From NCBI GenBank assembly GCA_002102555.1, contig MCFL01000048.1, positions 117,917-181,916 on the forward strand: DNA of 64,000 bases, given 5' to 3'. How positions within the stretch are numbered: position 1 is the stretch's first letter; each line of letters starts with the position of its first letter. This document shows, piece after piece, positions 47,334 to 58,703 of this stretch. A program made the translations under genes and the position numbers. The notes below the pieces were generated by a model, which did no database searches, had not been told where the DNA came from, and worked only from the letters and a program-made list of their open reading frames with translations. This DNA comes from Catenaria anguillulae PL171 (lineage: Eukaryota > Blastocladiomycota > Blastocladiomycetes > Blastocladiales > Catenariaceae).

Positions 47334-49342
47334 ATGGCGGGCAAGGACAAGGCCGCTCCCATAACTCTCGAGGGCCTCGCAGCGCTCATGCAGCAAATCC
47401 TCGCTCAAGCGACCCTCGCGACCACTGGCATCGACCCTCCAAGAAGGGCTCGCCAAGAATAACCATCGCCCGAACAAGCTCGAGGGCACAGTTCCCGTCG
47501 TCCGATGGATCCGAAATCGACTCAACGCAATCAGGCCTACCCAGCCATGTGGACATGAACATCATCCCTCGGCCTTCGCATCGACCACGCCGCGCCCGGT
47601 CAACCCCAATGTGGCCGCAACTCAAGCTCCCGTGGGCACCGCGGCCTCTCGTCTTTCGGCAAACCGCCCGACGGCCGCCCCATACGACATGGCGGGGGCA
47701 CTTGCAGTCGACGAAGTCTGGCATGCGAAAAGCTTCCGTGGATTGACAAGCTTGGCAACCCGTTGACGCACGTCGAGGTTGCCCGCCCTTCTATGCAAAC
47801 CTGGCCCACCTGTCGCCACGCCATCCTGACCCACGGTGAGTTCGTCTCCCCGATCAAGGCCCGTGACTATGCCACCGGTCTCCTCGGCCGTCTCGCGGAC
47901 CTTGCCGATGCTGCTGGTCGTTCGGATACATCCGTCATCACTCTGGCCGCATCCTCTCAGCCTCATGCACACAAGCCGGCTGACCGCTCAGTGACAACAA
48001 CCACGTATGGTCCAGGGTCAGGTCGCTCGGCAACCTTATTGACCGCCGGCTGGGGTGTTCAGCCCAACTCTCAAGAAGCCCAAGACTGCTGCTCCGCGAC
48101 CTCAGTAACAAGGTCGAACCATTCAAAGAGAACAAGGCGACCAGCAACTTGCTCTCTCGCTTCCCAACAGACATGACCAAGCCCAACGTCCATAACGCGA
48201 TCTCCAACCAAGCTCGAAAACAGTTTAGCAACTACCTCGTTTTTCAAGCATCGCCCATGGTTGTCGTCGACCCAGCATGGTTTCACAAAAAAATCTTGTT
48301 TTGCCGCCAAAAAAAATCTTCGCTGGACTCGAAATCGTACATTGCAAGAGGTATGACAGGCGCCAATCGCCACAATGCGTCCAATACACGACTTCTCACA
48401 CACGCCCGTTTTTGTGCAGGCTCGCGATATGCTTGCAAAACGGATTGCCCGGCCAAAGTCACAATCCAAACACCGGATTCCCCCGACGACAACCGCCTCT
48501 GACTGGCAACCAACCGCTCGGCGTCCACACACTTGTCACGGCCTTGAAGCAATGTGGTGTCGCCATGGTGCTGTACCGCTGTCACGGCCACAAAGATACT
48601 GTCACAAGTGCCAAGCTCGAGTACTATGAAAAGTGGACTCAGCCATTCGTCCGTTGGCCCAATTCCAATCAAGGACGACGGATTTGGTTGGTTTCTTCAC
48701 AGACAAGGGCAAGATTTTCCTTGACATGTACGACAAGCTGCTGGTCGGTGTTCCACTATCTGCTGCACTTGCCGCTCTTGTCGCGTTTGCATGGGCCGAT
48801 GGCGCACCGGTGGTGCTTTTACACGGAGGGTATTTGCGGCAAGATCGTGAGTCTCATTCACTGTTTAACAAGACCAAGTTCATGCAATTTGTGCTGTCAA
48901 CAAGTTCGTGAAACAACGATCATATCCGTTTCCTGACCTCACTCATACTAACTCAGCATCCATTTCCCATGCGTTGCCACTTAGATACCCTTCCGACTAT
49001 GCCTGCGTCGTTGATCGTAAACACAACATCCCCAAGTTTTGCGTAGCTCGTTTCTTTCGTTCTTCACGTCCTCGTCAGCTTGGGCCAACCACGACCAACA
49101 CCATCGCATCTGTCGTCTCCACGTTCGCGGGCCGTTATCCCGGAGCGTCTGCCGAAACACTTCCGCAACAGCTCATTCACCAATTCAACAAGGCGACACA
49201 CAAGCATCCGCTTGTTCCATCCCTCTCCCAGCCATTGCATGATCCTACTGCTGAATCGCTTGTTGAGTTGTGGCACCACGGCTATCCCATTCCCTGCAAA
49301 GAGCAAGTCTTGGCTCGTCCAGAGCGAAATGGTGCGTCATGA
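47334..49342 (+). CDS. Unrecognised ~671-aa protein, broken frames
   Basis: Begins MAGKDKAAPITLEGLAALMQ and ends RPERNGAS at TGA 49340-49342. The coding-like segments step through frames with seven successive -1 changes. 2009 nt plus seven is exactly 672 codons, the pattern seen in the known genes here. Segments include YDMAGALAVDEVWHAKSF, WIDKLGNPLTHVEVARPSMQ, LLRDLSNKVEPFKENKATSN, PTDMTKPNVHNAISNQARKQ, VHTLVTALKQCGVAMVLYRC, a hydrophobic stretch LLVGVPLSAALAALVAFAWA, and LRYPSDYACVVDRKHNIPKF. I recognise no family. The gene lies at the start of the repeat-rich zone, and repeat copy R1 begins 50 bp after its stop, so a mobile-element origin is possible but unproven. Confidence 0.45.
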
Positions 49343-49391
49343 TATTCCACTGTCATTCGTGTAATTCATGTCTCACCCTCCTTTGGCGCTC

Positions 49392-49697
49392 CATAACTGG
49401 GAAGGAAGGAACCAAGTTGGACTAGGAATCGCACGTGCACCAGCCCCGTTGACTGCTCTCAGTGTCTCGCTCGCTCTCGCTCTGCTTGGTCACTTCTTCT
49501 CTTAGCGCTGTTTGGCTCTCAAATCTATCCGAGCCTCCATCCCTGACACATCCAATGAAGGAAGAATGCAATGATTGGCGATCCGCTCCTCCCGTCAGAT
49601 CCCACCAACAGCCGATTCGTACAACAAGGGCAACACCGACAGGCAACTGTAACACCAATGTACCTCGCGAAACCGCACCATTGGCTCACCGGACGTC
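49392..49697. repeat. Dispersed repeat R, copy 1 (partial)
   Basis: Shares the right-hand two thirds of the R repeat: from CATAACTGGGAAGGAAG through TTTGGCTCTCAAATCTATC and ACATCCAATGAAGGAAGAAT to CCATTGGCTCACCGGACG. It lacks the left end seen in R2-R4. More diverged than the others, especially around 49450-49510. Confidence 0.8.
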
Positions 49698-49890
49698 ATG
49701 GACAATCAAGCGACCCATTCTCCATCCTATCGAAACCCTGGGGCCGCCAACCGTCAACACCGTTAATCCCTCTACACTTGAATTGAATCAACACAACCGC
49801 AACGATCCACATCCTGGCTTCATTCCGGCAGCCACTTCCTTTCACTCAGCCGCATATGCATCCCATCACACGCAGCCGCCAGGCCGCACC

Positions 49891-50655
49891 ATGAGCAACG
49901 GGCTTAACGTACCAGCACCGTGTACCATGCTCCGAATCGCGCTGGCTGGCCCGACTACTTCGCCGCCGTCAGTGGATCCACCCCAGCCAGGTGCGAGACG
50001 AGACATTGTCAAGCTCGTCCTATTTGAGACGTACCATGTACCGACACATGTGGTGCATCGCCTACTACGCATTCCACGACAACCCTTGGCAACGCAGCGC
50101 CGTATGCCTCGCACCCGCCAGCCAACTTTGGCAGCACAACACCGGTGACCCGGCGGCTTTAGTCTGCAACGCACCTCCCGCTGCACATTCCACGACGCAC
50201 CTCGCAAGCTCGTTCCAGTCGAGTATTACCCCAAAGTTCCTTGCAGCCAAGCTTGGCGCCGCAGCCCACATTTGGGTGCCCAAGTCGCCTCAGTGCATCC
50301 CAGCCCCGCCCCCACCAACCGAAGCAGTAGACAAGGTCCGCATGGCCCAAGACCGGAACCGGATGCGTCGCAAGCAGCATGCAGCCAATGCCGCTGCATC
50401 GACATGCGCCCCGCCAAGCTCATCGTCCGCAACATCAGGCGGTTCATCACTGGTGACACGTCACCGCAAACGCTCAAGGATCGATCCGGCCAATCATCGG
50501 CTCCAGACCCCACTCCGAGGTCGTCGGCTCGCCAGTCACCGTCCCTGTCGTCCACCGAAATCATTCCACTGCTCAACTTCTCATTCCCGTCCACTTCTTC
50601 TAATGCGTCCACTCCGAGCACGACCGCATTGGCTCAGGACGCGGGCACTGATTGA
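49891..50655 (+). CDS. Unrecognised coding tract between R1 and R2
   Basis: Coding-like pieces in changing frames: TMYRHMWCIAYYAFHDNPW, NAAPYASHPPANFGSTTPVT, KSPQCIPAPPPPTEAVDKVR, AQDRNRMRRKQHAANAA, then MRPAKLIVRNIRRFITGDTS and a Ser/Thr-rich end at TGA 50653-50655. The basic stretch around 50355-50385 could bind nucleic acid, but this is composition only. It is bracketed by repeats R1 (200 bp upstream) and R2 (90 bp downstream). Start at ATG 49891 is a guess. No family recognised. Confidence 0.3.
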
Positions 50656-50744
50656 GATCGAGGCGTGCCGTTTCCTGGTTGGCACAATCACACCCGCAAC
50701 CAGGTACTCGTCAATTTATTGAGTGTTGTGTCGTTTTTTTTTTT

Positions 50745-51120
50745 TACATAACGCGCCCCGCATTAAATCCAGTTAGAGCCAAAACATAAAAGTTCTCCAA
50801 TCTACAAAGTGTTGGCATGGGTAGAAAGCCCTGAATGATCATAATTCAGTAACCTGTTGTTTTTTTAAGTACATTTAGGTGAGTTTCGGGGACATAACTG
50901 TGAAGGAAAGAATCGAGTTCGACTGGGAATCACACGTGCAGCAGCCAAGTTGACTGTTCTCACCATCTCGGTCTTGCTTTGCTTCTCAGTCACAAATGGC
51001 TCGCTCTTTTCTTCTCTCTCTTTGGCTCTCAAATCTATACGAGCCTCCATCCATGACACATCCAATGAAGGAAGAATGCAATGATTGGCGATCCGCTCCT
51101 CCCATTTGATCCCACCATCC
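50745..51120. repeat. Dispersed repeat R, copy 2
   Basis: Starts TACATAACGCGCCCCGCATT and runs through AATCCAGTTAGAGCCAAAAC, GAAAGCCCTGAATGA, GAATCGAGTTCGACTGGGAA and GGCGATCCGCTCCTCCCAT. Near-identical to R3 over ~370 bp, then diverges before the CCATTGGCTCACC end. Confidence 0.85.
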
Positions 51121-52714
51121 GATTGGTGCACGCCCAAAAGTGCACGCCGGTCAGCCCCCAGAGCCGATCTGACTGGTCCAGACTGGATCGAGGTGACATG
51201 TGGTGAAGCCCAGTTGACGACCGGGATTTGATTCCAGTCGCGACACAGCGCTGCCGATGCATGTTTTGGGGTCAAACATGACAGAAACTTCGGGATGTTT
51301 CTACAGTGTTTCCCAGATTTGTCGGGCCCGGTTTGCCTTTGTTTCAATTCTTGCAAACATACACGTGGAATGTTTCTCGGCAAAACTTGACAAAACATGC
51401 CTCAGTAAAAGGTTCAAAAGCGAATTATCCGGTGCCATGTATGCCTCACGTTTGTCGAGTTTGCTGCGCGTTAACCAGTTAAAAAAAAAACGCCCGCGGT
51501 ATTGCGGACGAATCCCACAATAGCGCAGATGAATTGCATGGACACAAGGAAGCAAGATTGGTGCAAAAGTGATACATTGCAAGGTTCAAAGGAGCAACAA
51601 GCGACGAGGTGGTAGAAGAGAGGTGAAACAAGAGTGCGACTGGGGTGGGAACGTTGCGGGAGTGCGATGAAGTGACCATGGAACATCTGCGACAGAGTGG
51701 TAGTGAGGCAATGTGTGGTCAGTCCAGAGATTCAAGCGCGAGGACACGAGTGCGATATGTGGGTCAGCGTACACCATCAAGCACAATGAAGCAGCCAGTT
51801 GACGATGGGGCAAAGCTCTGTTCTTGGTGTTGGGTAGAAGGTCAGACAAGTGACGGTTAGCGACAGGCATGTGTAAGTAAGAAGGGTCGGCAGATCATGA
51901 ACGGCAGTAAGACATTAACGAACGACTGGAAACGTGCCAATACGTTGGTGCAGAAAGACAGGAGCAGAAGGGGACGAACCAAGTCACATTCCATGTCAAG
52001 GATATCGTCGCAAAAAAAACCAGGCGGGCTGCATGTCGAATGAGAATGGCGAAGGAACAAGTCAGAGAGGGGCGGGTGGACGGCTCCAACGTGCTGTTAA
52101 TCCCAGGCCGTAAAGGTAAATGAAGTCAGTGGCGCTTCAGCATAATGGCCGCAGACATGGAGCATACATGTGTTCAGTCCGTCGCGTCAGTGATGGCGGG
52201 CGGATAACGGAGTGATGTGAGGATTGGGCGGCTCGGGCGTGGGAGAGGGAGGAGAAGGGGGGACTGTAGGGGTGAAGCTGGCAACAATCGGGCATGGTCA
52301 GCTGGTGGGGCCATCTGGCGGCGACGCTGGGGAAAAGGACGCACAAAGAAAGCAAAAGTTACAGGGCAGTGGGAGATATAAGAATGGCCTTGTCGGCGTC
52401 GGCGGGAGTGTTGGCACCGAGGGAGACAGCTGTGGAAAGGAGTTGTTAACGACGAAAGGGCACAAAGCCGTCCTTTGATACGAGCTCGAGGGAGGGGAAG
52501 GTGCGCTTAGCTGCTCAGGTCGTGGCAAGAGGTCATGGGCCGCGGGGGCCATTGCTCTGCATTTAAGTCCACACTGCCAACTCAAGGTTCCGCCGATCGT
52601 CGCCGCGAATGGTGATTCTTTCACGCGGCTCTCGGCAAAAGGCAGGGAGGGCCTTGGATGCCTCGGATCTTATGCTCGACGCGTGACAATGCGGACAGAA
52701 CCGCCGAGCCACAA
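51121..52714. other. Gene-free stretch in repeat zone
   Basis: 1.6 kb without a supportable gene. Purine-rich on the plus strand from about 51590 to 52480. Short frames on the minus strand show no family features. Confidence 0.4.
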
Positions 52715-53424
52715 ATGAACATGACGCCAATATTCAATGCTGCTGGTATTTGCATGTACATTGGGGCACAAACGAACACAAGGAAGCTGCGCCTGATGCG
52801 CTGGAGGTTGAGCTGATTCGAGCGTCCATGACCAAGTCTGCAGATACACGGCTCGCCTTGGATTCGATCCCTGCCGATTGCCCATTTTCATTCTCCTGCA
52901 CATATTCCAAGGAGAATGCTGATTTCCAACTGCTTGTGAGCGCAATGCGCTTGAGTGACTCTCAAATGGTGCAAGGGTTTGCTGTCAGCGATCTCTTGGA
53001 GGAATATCATGCTCGATTGGTGGATACCTGCCTTGTGCAAGGTCAAGCTCTCAGGCCATATCACACATGGGTGCTCATTGACTTACGTCTGTATGACGCC
53101 AAGTACGCTAATGGTGATTCAGTCGCTTTGCTTTTGGATATTGTTGTCTGCAAGAAGCGGCTACTCGGTCGATTCCGTGTTGGAGAATGGTGTGAGCATA
53201 GCTCAAGTATTCCTCACGAAGTGAAGGAGAGGATGGATTTCGTTGGGACGCGCTCCGCTCGAGTGAAAAGCGGGATAGAAAATGAGGTGGTTTGGCCGCT
53301 GGAAAGCATTACATCGCGGGCGATGGTGTTTCCAGCAAACCCACTGGCAGAGGCGTCGTCGATCCCTGAAGTTGTGGGGAAGCCGTTCATCGTGGTTGGT
53401 AGTTGCCCCATCCCAAAGTATTAA
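52715..53424 (+). CDS. Transposase C-terminal-like domain protein (remnant)
   Basis: Main frame open to TAA 53422-53424, with a likely N-terminal piece from ATG 52715 (MNMTPIFNAAGICMYIGAQT) joined through a -1 change near 52780. The later part aligns by eye with the end of the transposase tract at 59499-59948: GDSVALLLDIVVCKKRLLGR against EDVALLVDVLKVAGVVLGVF, and PHEVKERMDF against HAEVVEQLQV. After that, VWPLESITSRAMVFPANP resembles the final strand region of tnp2/KDZ-type transposase C-termini. No catalytic part is present. I read it as a remnant or a stand-alone derivative. Confidence in the relation is moderate since it rests on visual alignment. Confidence 0.45.
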
Positions 53425-54146
53425 TGTGTCTCACCATTTGTTACCTTCTCTTGAATATGTATTGATACATCCCTCGAATTGTCGTCGTTACGTGATATCG
53501 AAACTAAGGATACTGGGGATAAACCAGACGCGTCGGGAAACCTAAGGAAACCATCAAGAAACCCATCACGTGAACGTTTCCTCACAAGTTTGTCGCCCTC
53601 CAAACCTAGCTCGGCAGCGCTGTGCGATTTTTTTTACATCGTCCACGGCCATGCGACCTGCTGTCGCCATGCTCAGACCTGCTGCAATGCATTTCCATGC
53701 ACTCATTCATACGTACCGCACCGCTGTGACATGCAGACAAGCCCTCGCTTCCACCTCTGAAACGACTGCCTGCTCTCAGACATGAGCTCATGCCCAGTCC
53801 TCTTGTCGACACTCCAGCGCTGGCATCCTCGTCCCAGGCTGCTGTACCTCACCATCGCAACGTTGCTTTGCCGTGTCACGATTGTCTGGGTGGCACGGGG
53901 TGGCACGAGTCTCTCGCAAGAGCTGTATACATGCCTCTTGCTGTGAGTGCGTCCCTGCGCTGCTAATGCTCACCATGTCCCTGGTGGATTTCAATGTATC
54001 AAGCACGGTCCTGGGCGACCCCACGTGTGCTTTTGGTGGATGTCCTTCAAAGTACATATCACTGGTGCCACTTGCTGATGGCCCCTTTGCTGCAACCCTC
54101 ATTCCCGTTCCCAACCGATTTCAACCTCACTTTCAGTCGCATTCCC
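53425..54146. other. Gene-free stretch in repeat zone
   Basis: 720 bp between the transposase-like remnant and the zinc-binding protein gene. No coding frame supported. Confidence 0.4.
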
Positions 54147-54947
54147 ATGGTAACCGTCCCAGGTCAAGCACCTGGGCTCGCTCCTGCCGCGGCTGCTCCT
54201 GCTGCACACATGACAATTGCCATTGACAAGCCTTTTGGTGATGACGATACCGAGGCAACTGACAAGGCAGCTGCGGACTCGATCAAGGGGCAGTTCAATA
54301 AGCAGTCTGATGACAGGTATGTACCAATTCTTTCCTTCCTCCGCCTCCATTCACCTCTTCTCAACACGCATTCGCTAACGCAACTCTGGTCAACATACAG
54401 CTGGAAGTGCAAGCATTGCAACAACAAAAGTGCCAGGCGCGATTCATGCTCGGCCAAGACCACTACCACCGACACCGACAGTCCGCCCGTCTCGCCCAGC
54501 ACCATGTCGGCTGGCCGTGATCATGTCCCTTCCAGGTACATGGTCCATTTGCCCGTTGCGCTGGACGAGGTGACACCCGAAATCGTGGCCAAGTACGTGG
54601 CTTTCAACTTCTGTATCAATCTGCAAACGACTGGTTGTACTCATGCTGCTCTTTTATGTAGATGCGTAGTCGGCCTGTACAAGCAGCTCGCTTCGACAGC
54701 CAAGATCGGTAAGGACAACGCCGCAATCGAAACCATTGTGCAGTCCTTGTCCTTACTTGCTGACAAGGACGAGGACGAGGACGAGGACAAGGGCAAGGGC
54801 AAGGACAAGGGCGAGGACCTGCACACACCAGATATCGTGTTTGTGGGCGAGCGCCAAGTTGCTGGCGCTGTCAAGCAGGACCCTCAAGAGTCCAAGAAGC
54901 GGTCTATTGGCGATGTCGACGGAGTTACATACCGCGCCCTGCATTAA
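54147..54947 (+). CDS. Putative small zinc-binding (BED-like?) protein
   Basis: Three exons with canonical ends: 54147-54316, 54401-54592, 54662-54947, giving 215 residues. Both introns (84 and 69 nt) are multiples of three and lack stops, so an unspliced reading also stays open. The N-terminus is Ala/Pro-rich. Just after junction 1 comes SWKCKHCNNKSARRDSC, a CxxC pair with aromatic lead as in BED-type fingers, though the downstream His/Cys ligands are not evident. A (DE)n(KG)n tract follows (ADKDEDEDEDKGKGKDKG), then RQVAGAVKQDPQESKKRSIG. The stop TAA lies inside repeat R3 (which begins at 54926), so the last seven residues come from the repeat. Possibly hAT-derived; function unknown. Confidence 0.5.
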   Translation: MVTVPGQAPGLAPAAAAPAAHMTIAIDKPFGDDDTEATDKAAADSIKGQFNKQSDDRYVPILSFLRLHSPLLNTHSLTQLWSTYSWKCKHCNNKSARRDSCSAKTTTTDTDSPPVSPSTMSAGRDHVPSRYMVHLPVALDEVTPEIVAKYVAFNFCINLQTTGCTHAALLCRCVVGLYKQLASTAKIGKDNAAIETIVQSLSLLADKDEDEDEDKGKGKDKGEDLHTPDIVFVGERQVAGAVKQDPQESKKRSIGDVDGVTYRALH

Positions 54948-55388
54948 ATCCAGTTAGAGCCAAAACATAAAAGTTGTCCAATCTACAAAATTTTGGCATG
55001 GATAGAAAGCCCTGAATGAGTAGAATACGGTAACTTATTTTTCATTTACAGTTACGTGAGTTTTGGGCCATAACTGTGAAGGAAAGAATCGAGTTCGACT
55101 GGGAATCACACGTGCAGCAGCCAAGTTGACTGTTCTCACCATCTCGGTCTTGCTTTGCTTCTCAGTCACAAATGGCTCGCTCTTTTCTTCTCTCTCTTTG
55201 GCTCTCAAATCTATTCGAGCCTCCATCCATGACACATCCAATGACGATGAAGGAAGAATGCAATGATTGGCGATCCGCTCCTCCCATCCGAACCCACCAC
55301 CAGCCAATTCGTACGACAACGGCAACACCCGACAGGCAATTGTAACACCATTATACCTCGCAAAACCGCACCATTGGCTCACCGAACG
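54926..55388. repeat. Dispersed repeat R, copy 3 (full length)
   Basis: 463-bp full unit, from TACATACCGCGCCCTGCATT to CCATTGGCTCACCGAACG, directly abutting R4. It defines the unit length. It also supplies the stop codon of the gene that ends at 54947. Confidence 0.9.
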
Positions 55389-55812
55389 TACATACCGCGC
55401 CCCGCATTAAATCCAGTTAGAGCCAAAACATAAAAGTTGTCCAATCTACAAAATTTTGACATGGATAGAAAGCCCTGAATGAGTAGAATACGGTAACTTA
55501 TTTTTCAAGTACAGTTACGAGAGTTTAGGGGCATAACTGGGAAGGAAAGAATCGAGTTAGACTGGGAATTGCACGCGCACCAGCCACGTTGACTGCAGTG
55601 AACACTCCCATCGTCTCGCTCACTCTTGCTTTGAATTGCTCTCGTTCTCTCGGTCACAAATGGCTCGATCGCTCTTTTCTTCTCTCTCTTTGGCTCTCAA
55701 ATCTATCCGAGCCTCCATCCATGACACATCCAATGAAGAAAGAATGCAATGATTGGCAATCCACTCCTCCCATCCGATCCCACCACGAGCCGATTCGTAT
55801 GACAACGGCAAC
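55389..55812. repeat. Dispersed repeat R, copy 4
   Basis: Head-to-tail with R3, starting TACATACCGCGCCCCGCATT. The match extends to about ACAACGGCAACAT near 55812 and then stops, so the right ~45 bp of the unit are missing or replaced. Confidence 0.88.
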
Positions 55813-55989
55813 ATGGGACAAGCTTTACCCCAATGCACATGTACATGCCCATGTGCACAGATCCATCATCGGCGCACATTCGGCCAGCATCACCGGCCCT
55901 CATGCCTGCGCTTAACATGGCCACGGGCTGTGCACGCTATGTGTTCCCTTCATGACTAAATCCGTCAATGCAGCTATTCTTCGTTTTCC

Positions 55990-57170
55990 TTCGCTGATAA
56001 TGCTTGCTCATGGGTGCACGGGTCCTTGCAACGGCTCAGAGAATAGCCCTTGTTGCCGGTATCAAGCGGCACCAATCGCCACGGGCACAAAGGGCTTAGT
56101 TCGTCGTCGGCTATCTATCGTCTCCAGTATTTGTTCACATTCAAGGTGCACGCACATGCCCGTCGTTGCGTCATTTCTCGATTTTTCATTCAATTGATTG
56201 ATGATTATGCGTTACCTCGCACATCTGTACCGACCCCATTGTCGCGGCCCATGCCTCAGCGGCCGTTGCCGGAATTTGGCACTTTTTTTTCGTCCCGTGC
56301 CAATATTTGTCCCCAAACGTCACCCACGCACAAGCTGGCGTACGGGTCCGTCCGACAGTTCCACGGATAGCCGTCGTTTCCGAAAGAACGCACCACCAAG
56401 AGCGCCGTTGCCACGTGCGCCGTTTGTCGTCCGCCGTTCGTATTTACGCAGATGTTGTTCATGTCCACGGTATGAGCACATGCCCGTTATTTCGCCAGTT
56501 CTTGACTTTTCGCTCATTGGATTGACGATTTTGAACTGCCTCGCACAGCTGTACCGCTCCATAGTCGCGGCCCATGCCTCAGCGGCCGTTTCCAGAATCT
56601 GACACTTTTTCGTCCCGTCCCGAAGATTTGGCTGTGGTCGAAGCGCACGCACGAGGCCACGTACAGGTCCGTCCAACGGTTCCGCGGATAGTCCTCGTTT
56701 CCAGTATCGAGAAGCACTCAGCGCCGCGGTCACAAAATGCGTCGTTCGTCGTTGGCCATCGTCCGCAGTGTTTGTTCACGTTCAAGGTGCATGCACATGC
56801 CCGGCCTTGCGTCAATTCTTGACTTTTTGCCCACTGGATTGACGATTCTGCATTGCCTCGCCCAGCCGTACCTCCCCATTGTCGCGGCCCAAGCGTCTGT
56901 GGCCGTTTCCGGAATCTGGCACTTTTTCGTCCTGTGTCAAACATTTGGCCGAGGTTGCAGCGCACGCACGAGGCCACGCCCAGGTCCTTCCGACGGTTCC
57001 ATGGATAGCCTCGTTGCCAGTATCGAGAAGCACCCAGCGCCGTGGTCACAAATTGCGCCGTTCGTCATTGACCGTCGGTGTATATGTTTTTTTTTTTCTC
57101 TAGCATTCGTGCATGTGCCCGCCATTTCGCCCATTCTCTATTATCCCCTCGCTCAGCACCAGTGATCCTG
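55990..57170. repeat. Diverged ~320-bp tandem repeat, about 3.5 units
   Basis: GTCGCGGCCCATGCCTCAGC recurs at 56241 and 56564 and, altered, at 56881, giving periods of 323 and 317 bp. Other phase-locked landmarks are CAAGGTGCACGCACATGCCC (56143; variant 56788), CACTTTTTCGTCC (56604, 56921; T-expanded at 56280) and CGGATAGCC/CGGATAGTCC (56365, 56684). A partial unit leads in from about 55990 and another fades by about 57170. Units differ at perhaps 15-25% of positions by eye. Confidence 0.8.
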
Positions 57171-58125
57171 CGTCGCCCCGCAGAGTATCACCTTCTATTG
57201 TCGTGGCCTGATTCGCCATGGCTGGTTCCGATATCTATCTGACTCTTTGTCGTCGTTGCCGAAATCTGGACCCAACTCGTCTCTCCTTGGCCCACATGCG
57301 CACGTCCTTGAGCCAGCGGCACCCTGTATTGTTGTCTTTCAGCACTTTGGGCCGCTGCGAGATTTGGCGTCTGAATGATTGGGGCTCATCGTTGGCGGCC
57401 AGGCGAAGTTTCGCTTCAACCCATGCAACCCATGCGTTTTCCCGATACAACTCCATGCAATTTGACCAGCTACATGCTCTGGTGACATCTGTTTGCCCGC
57501 CCAACCTGTCCAACATGCCGATCGGACCCATGTTTGGTCCGACCATCTTGCTATTTCACTTTTTCACCCACTTGACTTTTGATTCTGCGCCACATCTCGA
57601 CGGATCCTATGCCCTCTCGCTTTCCTGCATCTTTTGACACCTGCTATGACCCGATCGGGTCATCTTCGTTTTTGGGTCATGTACCCAACCCATTATCTCG
57701 GCCAATTATATTGCTACGCTCCTGCCATGAGTACCATCGGATCCGCCGTGTTGTTCCGCACCACCTCCATCGTTTGCCCGCATCGATCGCCTCCCTTTTT
57801 GCCATTTCATTGTCACCTCCCGACTTCGCAACCGTTTGAACGTGACCCCCCAATTATGTCACCCAATACCCATCCGATCGCCAAGCCGCGCATACCATTG
57901 GATTCGCGGTACTTTATTCTCCCAGATCCCATTATGGGTTGTCTCGATTTGCTGTTGCATTGCTGCCGTCCCACACGTTTCGCGTTTCCGTTCATTTATC
58001 CCAATCGTCTGTCCACTTGCGGCTCTCAATCAATTCACACGCTACATTCACGCCCAACATACCATTGGAACCGCGCTGTTTTTCTGCACCATCCTATGCC
58101 GTTGGATACGTCATTGATGTGTGCC
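57171..58125. other. No gene recognised
   Basis: A 139-codon frame (57218-57637) and several others exist but have no family features. The stretch is AT-richer than the left half of the window. Confidence 0.4.
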
Positions 58126-58400
58126 TGCAAGGGGGTCGACGAACATGCGTTGGCCACAATCTCGAATTGGCCATTATTCAAATCAATGCAATTGACAGAT
58201 CAACCCAATTCATAGGAAAAGTTCGGCGTTTTTGATTTTAGTGCAAGGGGGTCGACGAACATGCGTTGGCCACAATCTCTAATTGGCCATTATTCAAATC
58301 AAGGCAATTGACAGATCAATGCAAGGGGGTCGACGAACATGCGTTGGCCACAATCTCGAAATGGCCATTATTCAAATCAATGCAATTGACAGATCAACCC
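58126..58400. repeat. Tandem ~77-bp repeat, three units
   Basis: Units start TGCAAGGGGGTCGACGAACA at 58126, 58243 and 58320 and end in AATTGACAGATCAA. Unit 1 is followed by a 40-bp insert (CCCAATTCATAGG onwards, including GCGTTTTTGATTTTAG). Units 1-3 differ at only a few positions. Confidence 0.9.
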
Positions 58401-58703
58401 AATTCAATCAACGAAAATACGTGAATTTGCACCACCCAGGCGCACAGTTGCCGTGACCATGCACTACTCTTCGCAATTGAGGGCCGGACGACTTAGAAAC
58501 GATTCACGTGATGCTAGGGAACATTGGAGAGTTTTCTCAGTCAACAGAAGCCGCCACCATTGCCCATCCCGCGATCGACTCCTCTCCGTCCTCGGCCCTG
58601 ACCTCACCACCCCTCTGGCCTGCACTGCCTCGTCTCGCTCGTGCTTTATTATACTGTATCCGCCCACGGTCCACCCCATCGCTTCCATCGCTCGCCCTCG
58701 ATC

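Noticed and set aside
57218-57637. 139-codon open frame as a gene
   Set aside because: No start context, family resemblance or frame-corrected extension; composition fits chance.
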